Shown: positions 36,261-50,600 of the stretch, piece by piece
How the letters are laid out: every line of letters begins with the position of its first letter
Position numbering within the stretch: position 1 is the first letter of the stretch
NCBI RefSeq assembly: GCF_020740795.1
Contig: NC_067312.1
Coordinates: 58,838,405 to 58,902,404 of the forward strand
Direction of reading: 5' to 3'
Source: Apus apus
Lineage: Eukaryota > Chordata > Aves > Apodiformes > Apodidae
DNA length: 64,000 nucleotides
Notes under the pieces: model-generated
Databases searched by the model: none
Seen by the model: the letters and a program-made list of their open reading frames with translations, nothing else
Told to the model about the DNA's origin: nothing
Program-made: the position numbers and the translations under genes

Positions 36261-39200
36261 CTAACCTCACTTGCCTCACTGTAACCCAAACTACCACTCA
36301 CGCCTTCTTGCTGTTGCAGAGGAATTTAGCCAGGCTTGGGAAGGGCTCTGCATTTGTCCTTTCAAGAAGCCAATATGGTTTAAAGCTGTAAGCCCTGCCA
36401 TCCAGGACTGTGCTGCCAGAGTGATCACAGGCCATGCTAAGCTTACTAGGTGGCAACTGACTGGCTAAGCAACCAGAAACCCAGTACCCACTGGGGTGCA
36501 GGGACTGGACTGCATGCTGGACAGAAAACTGCGGTTCCCAACAGCCTGCCAGGCATGCAAGTTCTTTGCAATATCCAAGCTTTTGTTCTCATGGGGTTTC
36601 AGAAGCAAGTTTTTCCAATACATAAGACTGAGCTCCAAGTCCAACACATCAAACCTCTGTATTGTCAGCAGGTCACTCACGGAAAGTCTCATCTGCAGCA
36701 GGAAGTGAGTTCCTGTCTCACCTGTGACTGGAGATCTGGAGCAACATCCAGGAGTCCAAAAGCAAAATCAGTGAGCCAGGATGCCTCCTGTCACATCACA
36801 CCTTCTCTCTCAGGCTGCATGAAGTCTTGCTGCTCCTGCTGTGGAGAGTCAGGCCTACAGCACTGTACATCTCTGCAGGACAGCTGTCTCACACCCCTGT
36901 CTGTACTGGGTATTGCTCAGCACACCAACAAATACTCCTGTGCAGATACGCTTATCTACAGGGAAGAGCATCTTCACCTTTTCCCCTGTGAGAAGTACCC
37001 TTTTTGCTTTAGTTTCTTCATGCCAACGTGGACCAGCAACACTGGTGTGATTGTATTAATATGATTACAGGATTTAGCTTCTACTGAAAAAATATTACCA
37101 CATAAATAGGTCTGGAAAGCCCAATAGTAGTAACAGGATAAGTAAAGGTGTCTGTGCTTTGCCGTACACGAAAAGCAACTGCTCTAGAAATCCAGCAATC
37201 ACAGTTCACACTTTACAGGTCAGCAGATAACGGTATCAATCCCATTTTATTTTCTTCTTCCTTTTATTGCAGCCATAGTTCTTTAATTTCAAAACAGGAA
37301 TTGTCTTTTCTTCCACAGGAAAGGGGTGGGGGGCTAACTCCCAGAGAGCACTTTCTTTGGAAAACTTATGCATTCCTGCCAATATGATTGCTTTTGCAAA
37401 TAATCTATCATCCACCTCTGAGGTCCAGTGTGTCTGATTGTTGCACTCTGCCAGTCATTTCCATGCACCCAGCCATGGATTTATTAAAGGAGAAGCCACT
37501 GCCCAAGAATATGGACAAAGCAGCTTTGCCATATGGTTCTGATGATCTACAATAGGCATTTCACTTGCCCAGATGCATGGATTTGCCACAGCCATGTTAC
37601 AGGCTGGCACACTAATTCCAAACCTCATCCAGGCAACATTTTTCACTAATTCAAGGCTCTTAGTGTGAGGTCCTTCCACCACAGCCAGAACACAGAAACA
37701 CAGGAGTTGCCACCCCACAGCCCTGCTGCTGGTGGTGGATGCCCCAGCATCTACATTCAACAGTGGGAGTCTGAACATCCTTTAATGGAGAACCCAGCAT
37801 GGGCACAGTTACTGCAGATGCTCAGCTTTCCAACCTCATGTTGTCATGAAAACTTCACCTCAGACACTTGAGCCCCATCAGGGACGCAGTTTAAGTTAGT
37901 GCCACAAGAAAACTGAGTCACCTATGAAGTCTCGAAAACAGGACCAGTCTAGCAAGTAGTCCTGTATGAGTAACACCTTTAAAAAACAACAACAAACATA
38001 AATTAAAAAAAATAATAATAATTCTAAAACCCCAACAACAAACCTAGGATCAGTTTGTAAACAAGGAAGGAGGTGAAGAGCCATTAGCTACGTGATCTCA
38101 CATTCCTCAATTTGCTTTATCAATCTCAGTATCTCAGTATACAGGAAAAAAGCTTAAGAGCAGTCTAGGCTCTCTGGTGAATCAACAAAACCACACAAAG
38201 GACTGTACCATTTCTCACAGCCTCCAGCCTGTGCGTTAGCTTTTAGTATGAATAATGCAGTACGTCTTCCAGAGCATCTGTACTCCAATCAGTCCACAGT
38301 AGCAAATAAAAACCTTTCAGCACGCCTTTCTATCAGGCAGCAGGACCTTTTTACAGCTGCTCAGAGGCATATCCTTGAAAAAACAACCCTATCTGCTACC
38401 GGAGCTGGAAGCCTTTTAAATCAGCCAGCTGGGAACCAGCCTTTTAAATCAGCCATCCTTCGATGGGCCTTGATTTTATCAATTGCCTTTCTTTGTTTTT
38501 TGTTTCTAAAAGGATCCACAGCCACCATAACGGGGCTCAGATTAAGGGAGCTCAGACTAAGGTTTCAGTCCACTTTTCAAAAAAGACACGTGCCACCCAA
38601 AAGCAGCAGCTCACAGACTGCAGGCTGCCCAGGTTCCCTCTCCTTCTGCAGAAGGCAAGGCAGCCCCACCAGCTGCACAGCACACACACCATACCCCTCT
38701 TCTGCCCTGTAAAGCGGCCTCGTAATCAAAGTACCCTTCCCCAGCATGGCAGTATGGACAAAGAGCCTTCACCAAATCAAGCCTCAGATACATGCTCAAA
38801 CCTCTCTATCTTCAGAGGCAAAGCCGCTGATGGAAAGCGGTGCTTTGTCCACATCCATCACTAGCACCAGTTTGAGCATACGTCCTCTGCAGAAGTACAA
38901 AGGTCCCTTCTTGGCAGCCCACCATGAGCTGTGGGATCTGCTTCTGCCATCTCATTTCAGAAGCACAACCTGCAGGTTGCTGCTTGCCTGAGGCAGGACG
39001 TGCTGCTGGTGCAGATGGATTAGGATCTGCAGAGGTGGTGTAGGAGAAAATGACAACAGGGAGCAAGATCTCAAAAGAGACCATAGTCTAGAGATTTGTT
39101 ACCTGTCATCAGAAAATCCATCTCTAAAAAATGCTCAAAAATATTTGCAGTTCTCCAGCATGGCAAAGTTACTTAGATATAGTGCCCTGGAAAGCTGGTT

Positions 39201-40465
39201 GCGAAAAAAACACCTCTGCCTGTAGTATAAACACTGCAGAACTACAGAGGACATGAAGCCTGAGGCGAAGGAGTCACTCAAGATGGAAATGAGTTGGTGT
39301 CCTCACCCACCAAACAGTGAGGTTCAATCCTTTTATCTGAGTGACTCTCACATGTGTGTGGCACATCACATATTCCCCAATGCTAGCAGCAAGTTAAAGC
39401 TTAAGCAGAGGTTCAAGGCGGACACAGACCCAGGAGAGGTGAGACAGTGGCTTCTCCACTGACACAGGCATCATCTGCTTGGAACACAAGCAGAAGGTGT
39501 TCCCGTACTTTTGCCTCCCCCAAATATCCGCTTTGGCTGGGGAAGGCAGACATTGCATGAAGACCTGGCCTGTACTGCACAACCAAACTTCAGCAGCCCA
39601 CCACAGCTGTACAACCCACAAACTTCATCACCAGCTGGTACCACATCATCTCAGAACATCTTTCTAGTGAGGTACCCCAAAGCAGCCCACTGAGGGCCAA
39701 AGACATACCAAAGCCCCAAACTTGGTAAAAAGCATATTGTACAAATTTTTACAGATATACCAAGTGTTGTCAACCTCAAAATAATTTTAAACACATCTGT
39801 CCAGGGGCAGACTAGGGCTGCCAGGAGTGAAACAAGACCAGACTCCACAAGGCAAGGTTGAGACTGCAAAAATCCAGTGGTCATCCTGGATGAGCTTTCC
39901 AGCTGCACTTGTATTCAGTCAAAGCTGAAACCAAAAGACACTCTTCAAGGAAGGCAGCAATGCCCAACCCAGTCCAGCACAAAAACTCCCTGATGGTGAG
40001 ACTTGCTGACAGTATTGCCTCGTCCCCACCACCTGGTATTACTTCATGGCTATGCTCTTCTGTCATGCTGGCAAAGCAAGGAGAGGGACAACGGAGCATA
40101 CGTGCCTCACTAAAATAACTCGGCTAGGTTATTTTTAACTGGGTCATCTCAGCACAGCCAGCGCCAATGGCCAGGAGCAGGGAAGAAAGCAAAGAGAAAA
40201 ACTGGCAGAGACCACAGTCTCAGGCAGCTCCCCAGGGGACTCAGATTCACCTGTCACCTGACCTGATGAGAAGCCCAAGACTGTATTTTGGGTAGGATCT
40301 CCCAGAACATTGTGAAGTGAAGCCATATCATGAAGTACTGGGTAAATTGTCACTCATTCTTTATTTTATTGCTGGGATCACTTCCAAGCATGACTCTGAA
40401 TGTGTACTTGAGCCTCCCCTGGGAGGAGTGGGAGAAGCAAAAAAATAAATAACAATAAAGCATAC
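36261..40465. other. CORO2A intron 1, block with short repeats only
   Basis: No exon is supported. A 17-bp direct repeat, GCCTTTTAAATCAGCCA, occurs at 38411-38427 and 38439-38455. A low-complexity A/T stretch lies at about 37980-38035. Open frames on the plus strand near 36450-37064 and 38248-38712 show no domain. Confidence 0.55.
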
Positions 40466-40690
40466 AGAATCACAAGAAAAAAATGGGCCAGAAGGCACTT
40501 CTGGAAATCCCAAGTCCTATCCCCAGCCCTCAGCAAAGCTCACTACAAAGCTCACTACAAAGCTCACTACAAAGCAACTTCATGTTGCTCGGGCTGTCCA
40601 GCTGAATTTGAAAGACCAGTGAGGATGGAGATCCCACAGCCTCCTTGGGAAACCTGTCTGCCTACAGTCCTGTGGAGAAGCCCAGGCTGC
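40466..40690 (-). mobile_element. Old CR1 3'-end fragment
   Basis: The stretch from AGAATCACAAG through GGCACTTCTGGAAATCCC to GATCCCACAGCCTCCTTGGG matches the order of a CR1 3' region in reverse complement, with many substitutions. A 12-bp tandem repeat has expanded inside it. Confidence 0.65.
40535..40570. repeat. Tandem repeat, 12 bp x 3
   Basis: The unit AAAGCTCACTAC is present three times without change at 40535-40570, followed by a partial fourth unit. It sits inside the old CR1 fragment and probably arose from one of its segments. Confidence 0.95.
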
Positions 40691-43600
40691 AGTTGCCCTT
40701 CAGGGCTTGCAAAGCTACCCAGCTTACTCTGGTCAAACTCACTGCCCACTAGGACTCCCATGAGTCTTCAGTGAAGAGCATATCTCCTGCCGGTTAGACC
40801 TAGCTTGCACCAGGCAGCTGCTGCACATCAGGGGCACAAATTGACATTTGTCTTTATTGAAGTTCGTGAGAGGCTCTTTTCAGGTTGCTTAGGGAGCCCA
40901 GAAGCTGGGAAGTGCCTGTGGAGGGTCTGTTGCCAGACCTTGGATTTCCCTGCAGTGGCTATACAAGCATCTCTCCTCCCATGAGCAAAGTGATTCACCC
41001 TGAAGCAAGGGAGTCTGAGGCACCTGTGGCACCATCACTGTCACTCTGCTGCCAGAGGTGCCTGGAGCTCCACTTCCTGAAGTTTCACACCTCTCACTCA
41101 GGCACAGGAAGTGAAACACTATCCTGCTGCACCTTAATTCCTCCAGGCCACAGGAGAAGTGATTCATTAATATTTTTAAGCAAACAACAGCCAGAAAGCA
41201 AACTGAAGAGCAGGGCTGACCCTCCAACGAGTGTAAATAAACTTCTCCTCTGACAATGCAAAGTTAGTTTATTTGTCCCAGGAGGGACAAAGGAATCCTC
41301 CAGGGATTATCCCACACTCAGTGGCAACACCATAATCCGACAGTTCAACCTCCCCATTCACCAAATGTCCCGCACCTGTGTCAGGTGGTGCCCCTACTCC
41401 GCAAACTATGACAGAGAAATGATGTGTTGAGAGAACAAATGGCTTCAATCAGCATGACCTTTAAGAAATACAGTAGTGGGCTGGGGGACTGTGAAAGGTT
41501 GGCAAAACCCCAAATTACCCTGAAACTCAACTCAGTTTCACAAGGCTTATCAGAGCTCCCAGGAAGGGCAGGAGGCAATATGACTGAAGCAGAGAATGGG
41601 GCCACCCCAGCCACATTGGAGAGCACGCCCCTCCTTCCCCTGGTTTACCTCCAGCTTTCCAAGATAGCCTGTGTACTCTGGCAGAAAGATAAAGCCGACT
41701 TGCCTGCATTCTCCAGAGACAATAGTCTCTTTCACTCTCCTCGTTACCTGGGCAGCAAAGAAAATATTATTGCTTATCAACTTCCTTGTGAGTACTAATG
41801 TGCTTCTGAATTCAATGAGAGGGCAAATTCCACCTTACAGAGCTTTTCTACCCTGGCAAGATCCTGCTTTGTTACGAAAGAAAAGTAAATACAACAATCC
41901 CAGTTCAAAGGTTAATAAAAACTAGAAGCCTCCTCTGCTCTCTTGCCCTGCAAAAACTCATTCTAAAAAGGAAGTGATGAAATGCACAAACTTTAAGAGA
42001 CATTGCCACATTTCTTGTCAGAAAGGCAGTCTTGAGAAGCTCATCACCTGAGCCTCTGCAAGCTCAGCAGTTTCTCCTGAAACCAGAGCACCATTCTTTC
42101 ACTCTCCTGTTTCACAGGAAGAAGCTTCCAGCTGTTCAAGACCAAGCTGGCTTCTGAGTTTCAGGAACTCAAGTTCAGCTCCCCATCAAAAAGATGCAGC
42201 TTGGTCTCAGTGGCCTGCCATGTTGTTTGGGAAGACAAGGTCACTTGGTCCTACTGCTCTTTATGAGGTCTAAATATGCCTGCAGACATCTGACAGTTGG
42301 AGTATCTCTGTTATGCAAAGCTTAGCATCACTGATTTGGGGAGCTTAGCCACCTTTAGGGAATCCCAAGACCTTGGTTAGTTGCCCACAGGAGTCCAGAT
42401 GGGGTCCACTGGTCTAGCCAAAGTTCTTCCCAAACCTCTTCCTAGCTGAGGAGTTCTGGCTGCCACCAGGACACAGATACATCAGGAAATCTGAAGTGGC
42501 CTGCAGGACAGCAAAACAATGGAAATATACCAAGTACAGATGTTTCTCTTGAGACCTGTGAAGGTTTGGAGGCTACACACTTCACTTGAATGTCTAAAGA
42601 TAAAGCCCTTGTATCGAATGTGATCTATTGTGACCATATTCCCCCATGACTGAAGGTGCACTAAGCAGCCCACAGGCTAGAATGGTGGCAGGACGTGATG
42701 AGATTCTGGCCAGCAACACCAAGCCTAGCCTTAGGATCTCTTCTCCATAGCTACCTGGGGAAACTGAGACTCTGATCAACTAGGTGAAAATGGAAACTGC
42801 TGCAGAGCTGGGGCAGTAACCAGGCTCTAACTGTCTGGGCAGAAGGGGACAAGCATAGATGCAAGGACACAGACCAGGGGACCTCACCTCTGGTGGTCTC
42901 CAGCCCAGCCTCACAGTGAACCTGCCCATAGCTCTAACATCAGGGCAGATGTGGAGCCTTCAAAACCTCCAAGGCTGAGGCTTCCACCTCCCCGGTCCCA
43001 GGGCTACAACACCCTCCTGGGGATGCAGCTTTCTCTAACACCTGACCTACATCCCTCCAGCTGCAGCTTGCATCCTTTTCTCCTTGTTACACTATCTGTC
43101 ACTGCTAAAAAGAGTCTGTCACTGTAACTGTCCTTCCAGGAGCTGTATCCCACTGTTATCAAATCAGTTTGGCAGCAAAAGACGCAGGTACCAACTGCCA
43201 TGGACTAGAGGAGAACCAGCTGTGGGTTTCTCAGCCATGAGCCAGGAGCAAAGGGAAATGATCCCTGTCCTTCTGGGAGCAATGACAGCAGACCTTTTCC
43301 TTTGAAAGGCAGCGGGCAGCCTCAGAGCTCTTCCCTGGAGCCCATAGCTGCCCAGTTCTTCCACCTCATTTGCAGCATCATTTGCATGTAAAAAATAATC
43401 TAGAGGGCCAGAGACAAGAGAAATAAGAGGGGTTCTCCCACACGTATGCAGAGTGGAATTGCTTTATGATTCCAGTTGAGGTTTTTCTCTTTGACTGGCC
43501 TATCAAATCAGAATTGATAACTCTCTACTATGCAGAAAGCTTCTAACGCACTTTTGAGGTCTCTAACAGCACCCCTTTTAACTGATGTGTGACAAGCCAA

Positions 43601-44769
43601 CAAGACACTGTGTCAAAGACAGGTATTACAGACATTCGCTTTCTTCTGATGCAAATTTTAAAATTGATTCACCATTTAGAGCAGAGTTTTGCTCCTTTTG
43701 GATCTTAGTCTGGCTTTGACTAATGCTGACTAAGTGGGAGGACTACCCATGCTTTCCCTGCCAGGAAAGTGAGATTCTGTGCCCATTCATTCACCTGCCG
43801 AGCTTGGCAAATGCATAGCCTCTGGGAAACCAGTGGTATCACTCTGAACTGAATCCATAGATGCAAGTGCAGAAGCAGTGTTTGGTTCAGACTGGTAGCA
43901 CACTTTTGAAGCAAATTTCCTTATTGCTGCCATTTACTGCACTCCAGTTTGCATTGCAAAACCATCCTGGTGGATGCAGACAGGATTCCCTCCAGATGAA
44001 ACTAAAATAATTCCAGTATCAGACCCAGTGCAATCCATCTGCTAAGGGGACTAACTAGGTCAAAGTAAAATGTCCAGAATGCCTATATGGACATGAAGTC
44101 CTGGTACCATCTCTTTCACTCCACAGGTCCACTCCTCTAGCACTGTAGATATGACTATAGTTAACAGAGAGGTGAGGGCAATCACTGCACACACACTTTC
44201 TATAGATACCCCTCCTTTTTTGACCCTTTGCCTTTCCTGTCTTCAGGCAGACCATTTTCTTCACCTCCTCTCCTCCAACTATTGCTCTCATACTGGTTTT
44301 GGGTGTTCCTCCATCTCTGATCATTTTGTTCAGCATCACTGCTCTTCTCTGTGACCAGTCTCCCTCTTCGCACCTCCTGTCTATCAGCAATGAACATCAG
44401 CCTCTTCTCCTATTTGGAATTTTATTTGCTACATGTTTGATTCCTGCCAGCCTCTTTGTATATCTCCTCTGATACAAGTTTTTATTATCTTCTAGCTCTG
44501 TCCTGCTGCTCCACCCCTCTCTCCAGCCCTTTCAGCTGGGGAGAACCAGCAGAACGTCCATGTCCCTGCTGAGCTCCCTGCTACAGGCTCACTCTCTCTA
44601 CCTCTACCATTGGTACTTTCCATGCCAGACTATTTCTCCAGTACAGCTGATATCCATGCCAACAAGCTGATTTTTTCTCTGCCTTTGAGTCAGCTCTGGG
44701 CATCTGTGCCTCAGGGACTTTTTGAGCCAAAGGCTTATCTGTCTGTTTAGCCAGCCCTAATGGATTTTC
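40691..44769. other. CORO2A intron 1, block without recognised genes
   Basis: No exon or classified repeat is seen. Open frames up to about 124 codons (for example 41424-41798 on plus) lack any recognisable domain. Confidence 0.55.
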
Positions 44770-45030
44770 CGCCTGCAGATTCATCTAATGGCTTTTCTTG
44801 AACCACATCCCCAACATCCTGTGTCAATGAGTTCCACTGTTTATCTGTATCCTGTAGTTCCTGGGCAGTGATAAACAAAGGAACAATCACTCCCTATCTG
44901 AACTCTCCATGCCATGATGCTACCATATGTCAAAGGCCATATGTCATATCCCTTTTCAGCCATACCTTTTCCAAACTAAACAGTTGTTCCTCTCTGCCTT
45001 CTCTTCTGCACTACCAGGTCCTCAATGAGC
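44770..45030 (-). mobile_element. Ancient CR1/L3-type LINE fragment, antisense
   Basis: CAATGAGTTCCACTGTTTATC near 44826, and the later CATATGTCATATCCC with TTCCAAACTAAACAG, appear in the order of the 3' part of an old CR1/L3 element in reverse complement. Divergence is high, and limits are approximate. Confidence 0.5.
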
Positions 45031-46571
45031 TCCAGAAAACTAGCACAGCAGGATGCACTCAAGACATGGCTGCACTGTAGAGGTATCCAGACAGTATTTG
45101 ATCTTTTCACAGTGTCCGTGGAAAGGAAAAAAACAAACAAACAAAAAAGAGGAGGGGGGGAAAGTGGAATAAAAATAATAAGAAGAAAAAAAATCACAGG
45201 CCTTGAAGTCTGACTGAATTGAAGAAGCAATTGAACTCCTGACATAATGCAGGCTGGGCAGCTTAGGACATAATTTCCATGCCTTAGACAGCAAAAACAA
45301 AGACTGTCTCTGTGAAGATAAGTGAGAAGAAAAGCACTGGGTAAGACACACTAAGCCATGCAGCACCTGACTGAATATGCAGTTTTCTCTGGATATCTTA
45401 TATGCTTTCATGAAATTACATCTGCATCTAGGACTTTTCAGTACCAGAGAAAATCTTCAGGCTTCAGGAAACTTATGCAGACTGCTCAGAGTGAGAAGAG
45501 TGGCCGAGCCACGCTCCCAGCTCTTGTTCAGCCAGAGATGACAGCAAGTGGGAACAGTCCCACAGAGGGGTCCCCCAGCAGGCTTGAGGGCTGCAGGTGA
45601 GTGCTACCACTGCCCTGACATCCTGGGCACCCCGTGATGCCAGTGAACTCCAGGAACAGGAAAGACAGTGGGCAATGATGCAGGAAGATATGGAAGCAAA
45701 TACAGGAGAAGGTCTTTAGAAAGAGCTCAAAATAAAGATCTGGATTTCCTGGGGAAGGTTCTCCTTTCTGCAGGAGATCAAGACACTTGCAGGTTTCCAG
45801 ACTTACAGACTAAGACACCATGCAACAATCTGCCTGTACTGCCAGTAGCCAGTGGCAGCAAAACCCCACAACAGTGAAAGGTGTGTGAAACCCCACTAGT
45901 GCCACCTACAGTGTCCATGTCTTTAATCTTCTGAAGCCCCACAACTGACCTTGACTGCAAGACAGGCAGAAACAAGAGTATAAACACTGCTATATTTCTT
46001 TAATACATAAGACACAAGCTGTCACAAAGCCACAGAAAAGTTCATATTGCAAGTCACGCTGTCAGGGAAGGAAGAATATATAAGATTCAGGAAAGCTTCT
46101 CTGAAATACACCAAACTGTACACAAGATAATGACTGGTTTCACTGGTTTCTCAAATTAAAACTCTTAATTAAGCTTAAGAAGTCCTGTTCCACTAACAGC
46201 CTGCAAAGGGCTGGGAAGCAAAACCTAGCTCTCAACAGTAAAAAATTCCCCAAGCTAATGGCAAGATAAATATTATTGAGATGTTTCTTGAAACCTCAAG
46301 CACAACCACCACATACTCACAGATACCCTTTGATATTTTGGCTCTGTCCAGTGACTGGACACATAAAGCAGATATATGTGCTGCAGCAGAAAGTCAGGGA
46401 TTCTAACCACTCATCCAAGTTCAACACAGCATAAACATTGGGAAAGAGGTGTGGGATATAGAGACCAGGGCAGATATTCCAGGTAAGCTTTAGCTATGGG
46501 TTTCCTTGATTTAGTTCTTGGAGTTTTAATTCCTAATATCCATTACCAGGTTTTCACTTCTACTATCATCA
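45031..46571. other. CORO2A intron 1, block with a purine-rich tract
   Basis: A purine-rich low-complexity tract (A-runs, CAAA units and a run of G) lies at about 45125-45190. No gene is seen. Confidence 0.55.
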
Positions 46572-46770
46572 CTGGAATCACAAGCAAATTTAGGCTGGAA
46601 GGGGCCCCTGAGAGTCTGTAGCACAAAGTGCTGGTCAAAGCCTCTAAGTCAGGTCAGGTTTCTTAGGGTCTTGCCCACATGGATTCTGAAAATCTCCAAA
46701 GGTGGGGGAACAATAGGCAGATAAACTACCCTGCTAAGCCCCTGTCTGGCTAATAACTATGACCTCAGTC
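46572..46770 (-). mobile_element. Old CR1 3'-end fragment
   Basis: GGAATCACAAGCAAATTTAG, GGCTGGAAGGGGCCCCTGAG and the following line order are those of a CR1 3' region in reverse complement. It is clearly older than the copies at 2740 and 12116. Confidence 0.6.
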
Positions 46771-47497
46771 AGTCAATACCCACCACCTGCAGATGCAGGT
46801 ATAAGTCATACACAGTACTCAGCCTCCATGAGGATGAGCCACCTAACTCTCCCTCTCCAGAACTCTACTTAACACAGTGAAGCCCATCTCCACTTACAGT
46901 CAATGTCCAAAGTGGTTTGGCAGACTCCTGCCTTCAAGTTGTCATCCCTCCAGTGACAATCAAACAAAACTCAGGAAAGAAAGTTAGCTGTCATACTGCG
47001 GATGAAGAATACTGCCTTGGGGCCCTAAAGGCAAAGCCTAGCTGAACATGCTGAGAGCTTGGAGTCAGGTGTGTATGTTCTCCACCACGGTGAGATGGGA
47101 TCCTTTGGGACAAGCAAGTGACAAGCAAGGGAAAGAAAGCTCTGCGGGACACCTGGTAGCTGCTATTCAGCTAATGGCAGGATGAGTGAACATCTACTTC
47201 CAGAGAACACTGCTATCTGCACTGAGTGACATTATTTAGAAGATCATCCTGTTCAAATTTCTGGCAATGCATCATCCCAGGAATCTCTTCCCACGATTCC
47301 TCAACTTTGCTGCTAAAAGCACAACTGCCTTAATATTTTGCCAAATAACCTCTCCTTCCAGCTGCTGGCTCTCATTCTAGTTTGTCAGCCAGATTCAAGA
47401 GTTCATTATCTATAAAGATATGAGAAGCTTCTGATATTTTCAGCTCCATAGGAAGCAAGAGTTTACCAAAACACAACCTAACTGTGAAATCAGAGAA

Positions 47498-47610
47498 CCA
47501 CAGAACCATGGAATCACTCTGATTGCAAAAAACCTTTAAGATTACCAAGTCCAACCATAACCTAACCCTAGTAAGCATTAACCTAACTCTACCAAGTTCA
47601 GTGCTCAGTA
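47498..47610 (-). mobile_element. CR1 3'-end fragment, another subfamily
   Basis: CACAGAACCATGGAATCACT, AAAAACCTTTAAGATTACCA and AGTCCAACCATAACCTAACC follow the 3' end of a CR1 subfamily of the type with AAGATCATCGAGTCCAACC, in reverse complement. It is about 110 bp long. Confidence 0.7.
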
Positions 47611-50600
47611 AGGGGCTGGGGATTACTGCTTCAAGATTTGGTTTTCCTGGCAAGGTGCATCACACCCATAGCTTGTGCACAAGGCTTAAATTTGGCAGCA
47701 GGCACGAGGCTCAGCGAGATGCAAGTAGCCATAATGTCAAGACCTTCAGTCCCTATTAAGCCTTTAAATGACTGCCATGATTTTTAAAACTGTGAGACAT
47801 TGAACTATTGATTTCTGTGGAAGCTGTCAGATGCCATCCGATCATTAGCAAAATCAATCTTTTCAATTAAGACTTTAGGCATCGGTTACTGACATCAAGA
47901 CCTTTGCAAATTCAAAGAGAAACACAAGCCACAGGCATGATCACAGGCAGGAGAGGTCAGAAGAGAGACTCTGACCCTCCCTGACTATAAGGAAAAGAGC
48001 CTCCATATGTAGGAGCTGAATATTTGAGAGCAGGAACTTAGAGCAACACTGTTCTGATTTTTTGTTCCTCTGTGTGCATATATTGGTATTCAAATTAAAT
48101 TAGAGAAAATGGCAGAGAAAAATAATGTGAACTAATTACATTTAAGTAGACGTTAGCAAGACAGTATTTGACTCCTATTTGTCTGTTGCAATGAAAGAGC
48201 TGTCTGGGTTCTCTGTGCATATTACCCTCCAATTTTGTTGCCAGCAGAAGCTCCTATTAGGGGCAAGATAGAATGGAAGAAACCAGAGGATGACGAGGAA
48301 GATTGGTCCTTCCTGGCATTGTTCAGATTACCAGTGTTCCAAATAACATCAGTGTAAGGTTCCTTAGAAACTGTACTGCACTTAGAAACTGCAGAGAATT
48401 GCAACTGTACTAGCAGTTCAGGCAAAATGGTAGCTACATTTTTCTAAGGCAATATTGTTTCAAGATTTGTGTATTTTTGCTCAGGGCAAACACTGGTTTA
48501 AATAACTGGTTTTAAATAACCTCACGCATAACCATATGGAAGGTGGCTCAGAGTTGAATGGCACTGGCAGAGCTGAACTTTCCACAGCCTGGAACACAAA
48601 ACTGCACAGATACCCAATGTGAGAAGAGCTAACCATGCTAGAGAGGGCAGTGAAAAGCCCATCACTGGATTCAGCAGAGTTCATTGATGTGACAGCGACA
48701 GTGTGTGGCATTCAGGGGCAGTACCACTTCAAGGCAGTACCACTTGTCAGGCTGGCAAATGTGCTACGTGAAAATACTCCCTGGAGTAAGGCTGGAGTAG
48801 GACAGGCAGCTTCAGGAGAGATCCACTGTTCCCAGCCCTGTGCCTGCACACTCTCTCATTCTCCTGCTGCATTAGTCCATACCCCAACACAGGGAGAGGG
48901 CAACCTCAGAAAAAAAGGCACTTATCTGCCAAGCACCACCCATGCACACTGCCTGTGGTTCCCAAAAACCTGGATGGGATCCAGAGCATTCTGACCCTCC
49001 CAAGGAGGATTTCAGCCCTCTGCACAGGCACCCTGCAAGGGGAGTTTAAATCGTGATATCTGTAGAGCAAGGATTGCCTAATTTCTGCTCTCAGGAGTGG
49101 GCCAAATAACTGCCTTGGCTCCTGCCTGCACCTTTTTTCTGTCTGTCCCTTCTCTATTCTACATAAAAGCTGAAGCCACAGGGCTTACATTCACTTTACT
49201 ACTGTCACTGTGACCTGGAGAGCCTTCCCGAAACACCTTTGCCTGGGAGGAGCTCTCCCCAGCATAGCCTTCTCTCCCGGGTAAGGACAGCTCCCAGAAC
49301 TGCAGCAGAAAGAATGAGAGGGAGTCTGGCCTTTCCTGCTTTCCTGGAAGCTATCTAATCAGTTTCCATGGACTTTATTGCAATCTCAGTGATAAAAATA
49401 TCACAAATGCTAGGAGTTTCTGCTGCTTTGTCTCCCTTATCATTTTCCTCAGTGACTTTGTCCCACAGAGGGAGAGAGAGGCAGTGAAGAGTCATCAGTG
49501 CAGAAGACCTCCTCTCTGCAGGTAGACATGTCCATGTTTCCTGGCACAACATAAAAAGCACAGCGACTCATCAGACCAGAAAAAAACTCTTGCACAAACC
49601 AGAGCTCAGAAGGATGCTTGGAAGAGAGACGCAGAGAGGCCAAACTTTGGGCACTGCTCTGGAAAATTTGAAACTGTGTGAAATAGAGCAGGGAACGGGT
49701 CAACAGGGGAAGAGAGAACAGGGATTGGAGCTGCACACTACCATTGGCCATGGGCAGCAGCATGTCTCCAAGCTTCAGAAAAGACTTTACTTGGCTGAGG
49801 GTCAGAAAGTCCTATTTGTGAATTTCAAAGTGCTTTGGAAATAGTAAGCCTCTGCATTACCCTAATAGAGCCCTGCAGGGTGTGTTTTCAAAACAGGGAA
49901 TTGCTGGCAAGCCTGTAATACCGCAGAGGGGAAATCCCTGGAAATACTAGGCCAGTCTGGCTTCCACTTGCAAGCCAGTATAACCGTGTGAGTGTCAAAC
50001 CTCCTCAGCCCATACAGCCTCTTGGATGATCTAAAGGTCTTTCCTGTTTCTCCTGCAGAGAGGCAGAAGGCGCGTCAGCATAATTGCTGTGTGCTGCAGG
50101 CTGCTTGCCTCAGTCAGCTCTCTGCAGCCAGAGCAGCTTAACATGCACTTAAGGGAAGCCAGGTAATGAATAAATGTGAAGCACTTCACTGCATCTTTGC
50201 TCCAATGTCTCCTTGCCATGGGAGCAAGAAACCAGACCGTCTGTGGCCCTGGTGTGCAGCAAGAGGCTGCTTCAAAGAGCAGTGGCTGTCCAGCCTCACC
50301 AGGGGCAGGTCCACAGGTCCCCTTGGGTCTGAGCAGGAGGCTTAGCAGCAAGTTCCTCAGTAGCCTCCCAGGCATCAGCCCACTGGCCAACTGTAACACA
50401 GGCTACCATTTTATTGACAAAAAAAAAGACTGCTACTCTTTTACAACTGGCAGATGGGAATACTCAGATAAGGTGATTTTGGTTTTTTTTCACTGAAGCA
50501 AACAGTTCAAGCAATCATTTTTGGAGATTTATTTGAGAGTGGAGAACAGAGACTGGCCATTAAGGAGCAGGAGTTTGGTGATGAGGTCCCTTTGCACCAT

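Noticed and set aside
36450..37064. Plus-strand frame of 204 codons
   Set aside because: The composition is that of translated non-coding DNA (many Cys, His and Ser), with no domain and no matching splice context.
38248..38712. Plus-strand frame of 154 codons with a hydrophobic stretch
   Set aside because: The hydrophobic run is short and isolated, and the rest looks random. It is opposite to CORO2A, and no exon borders support it.
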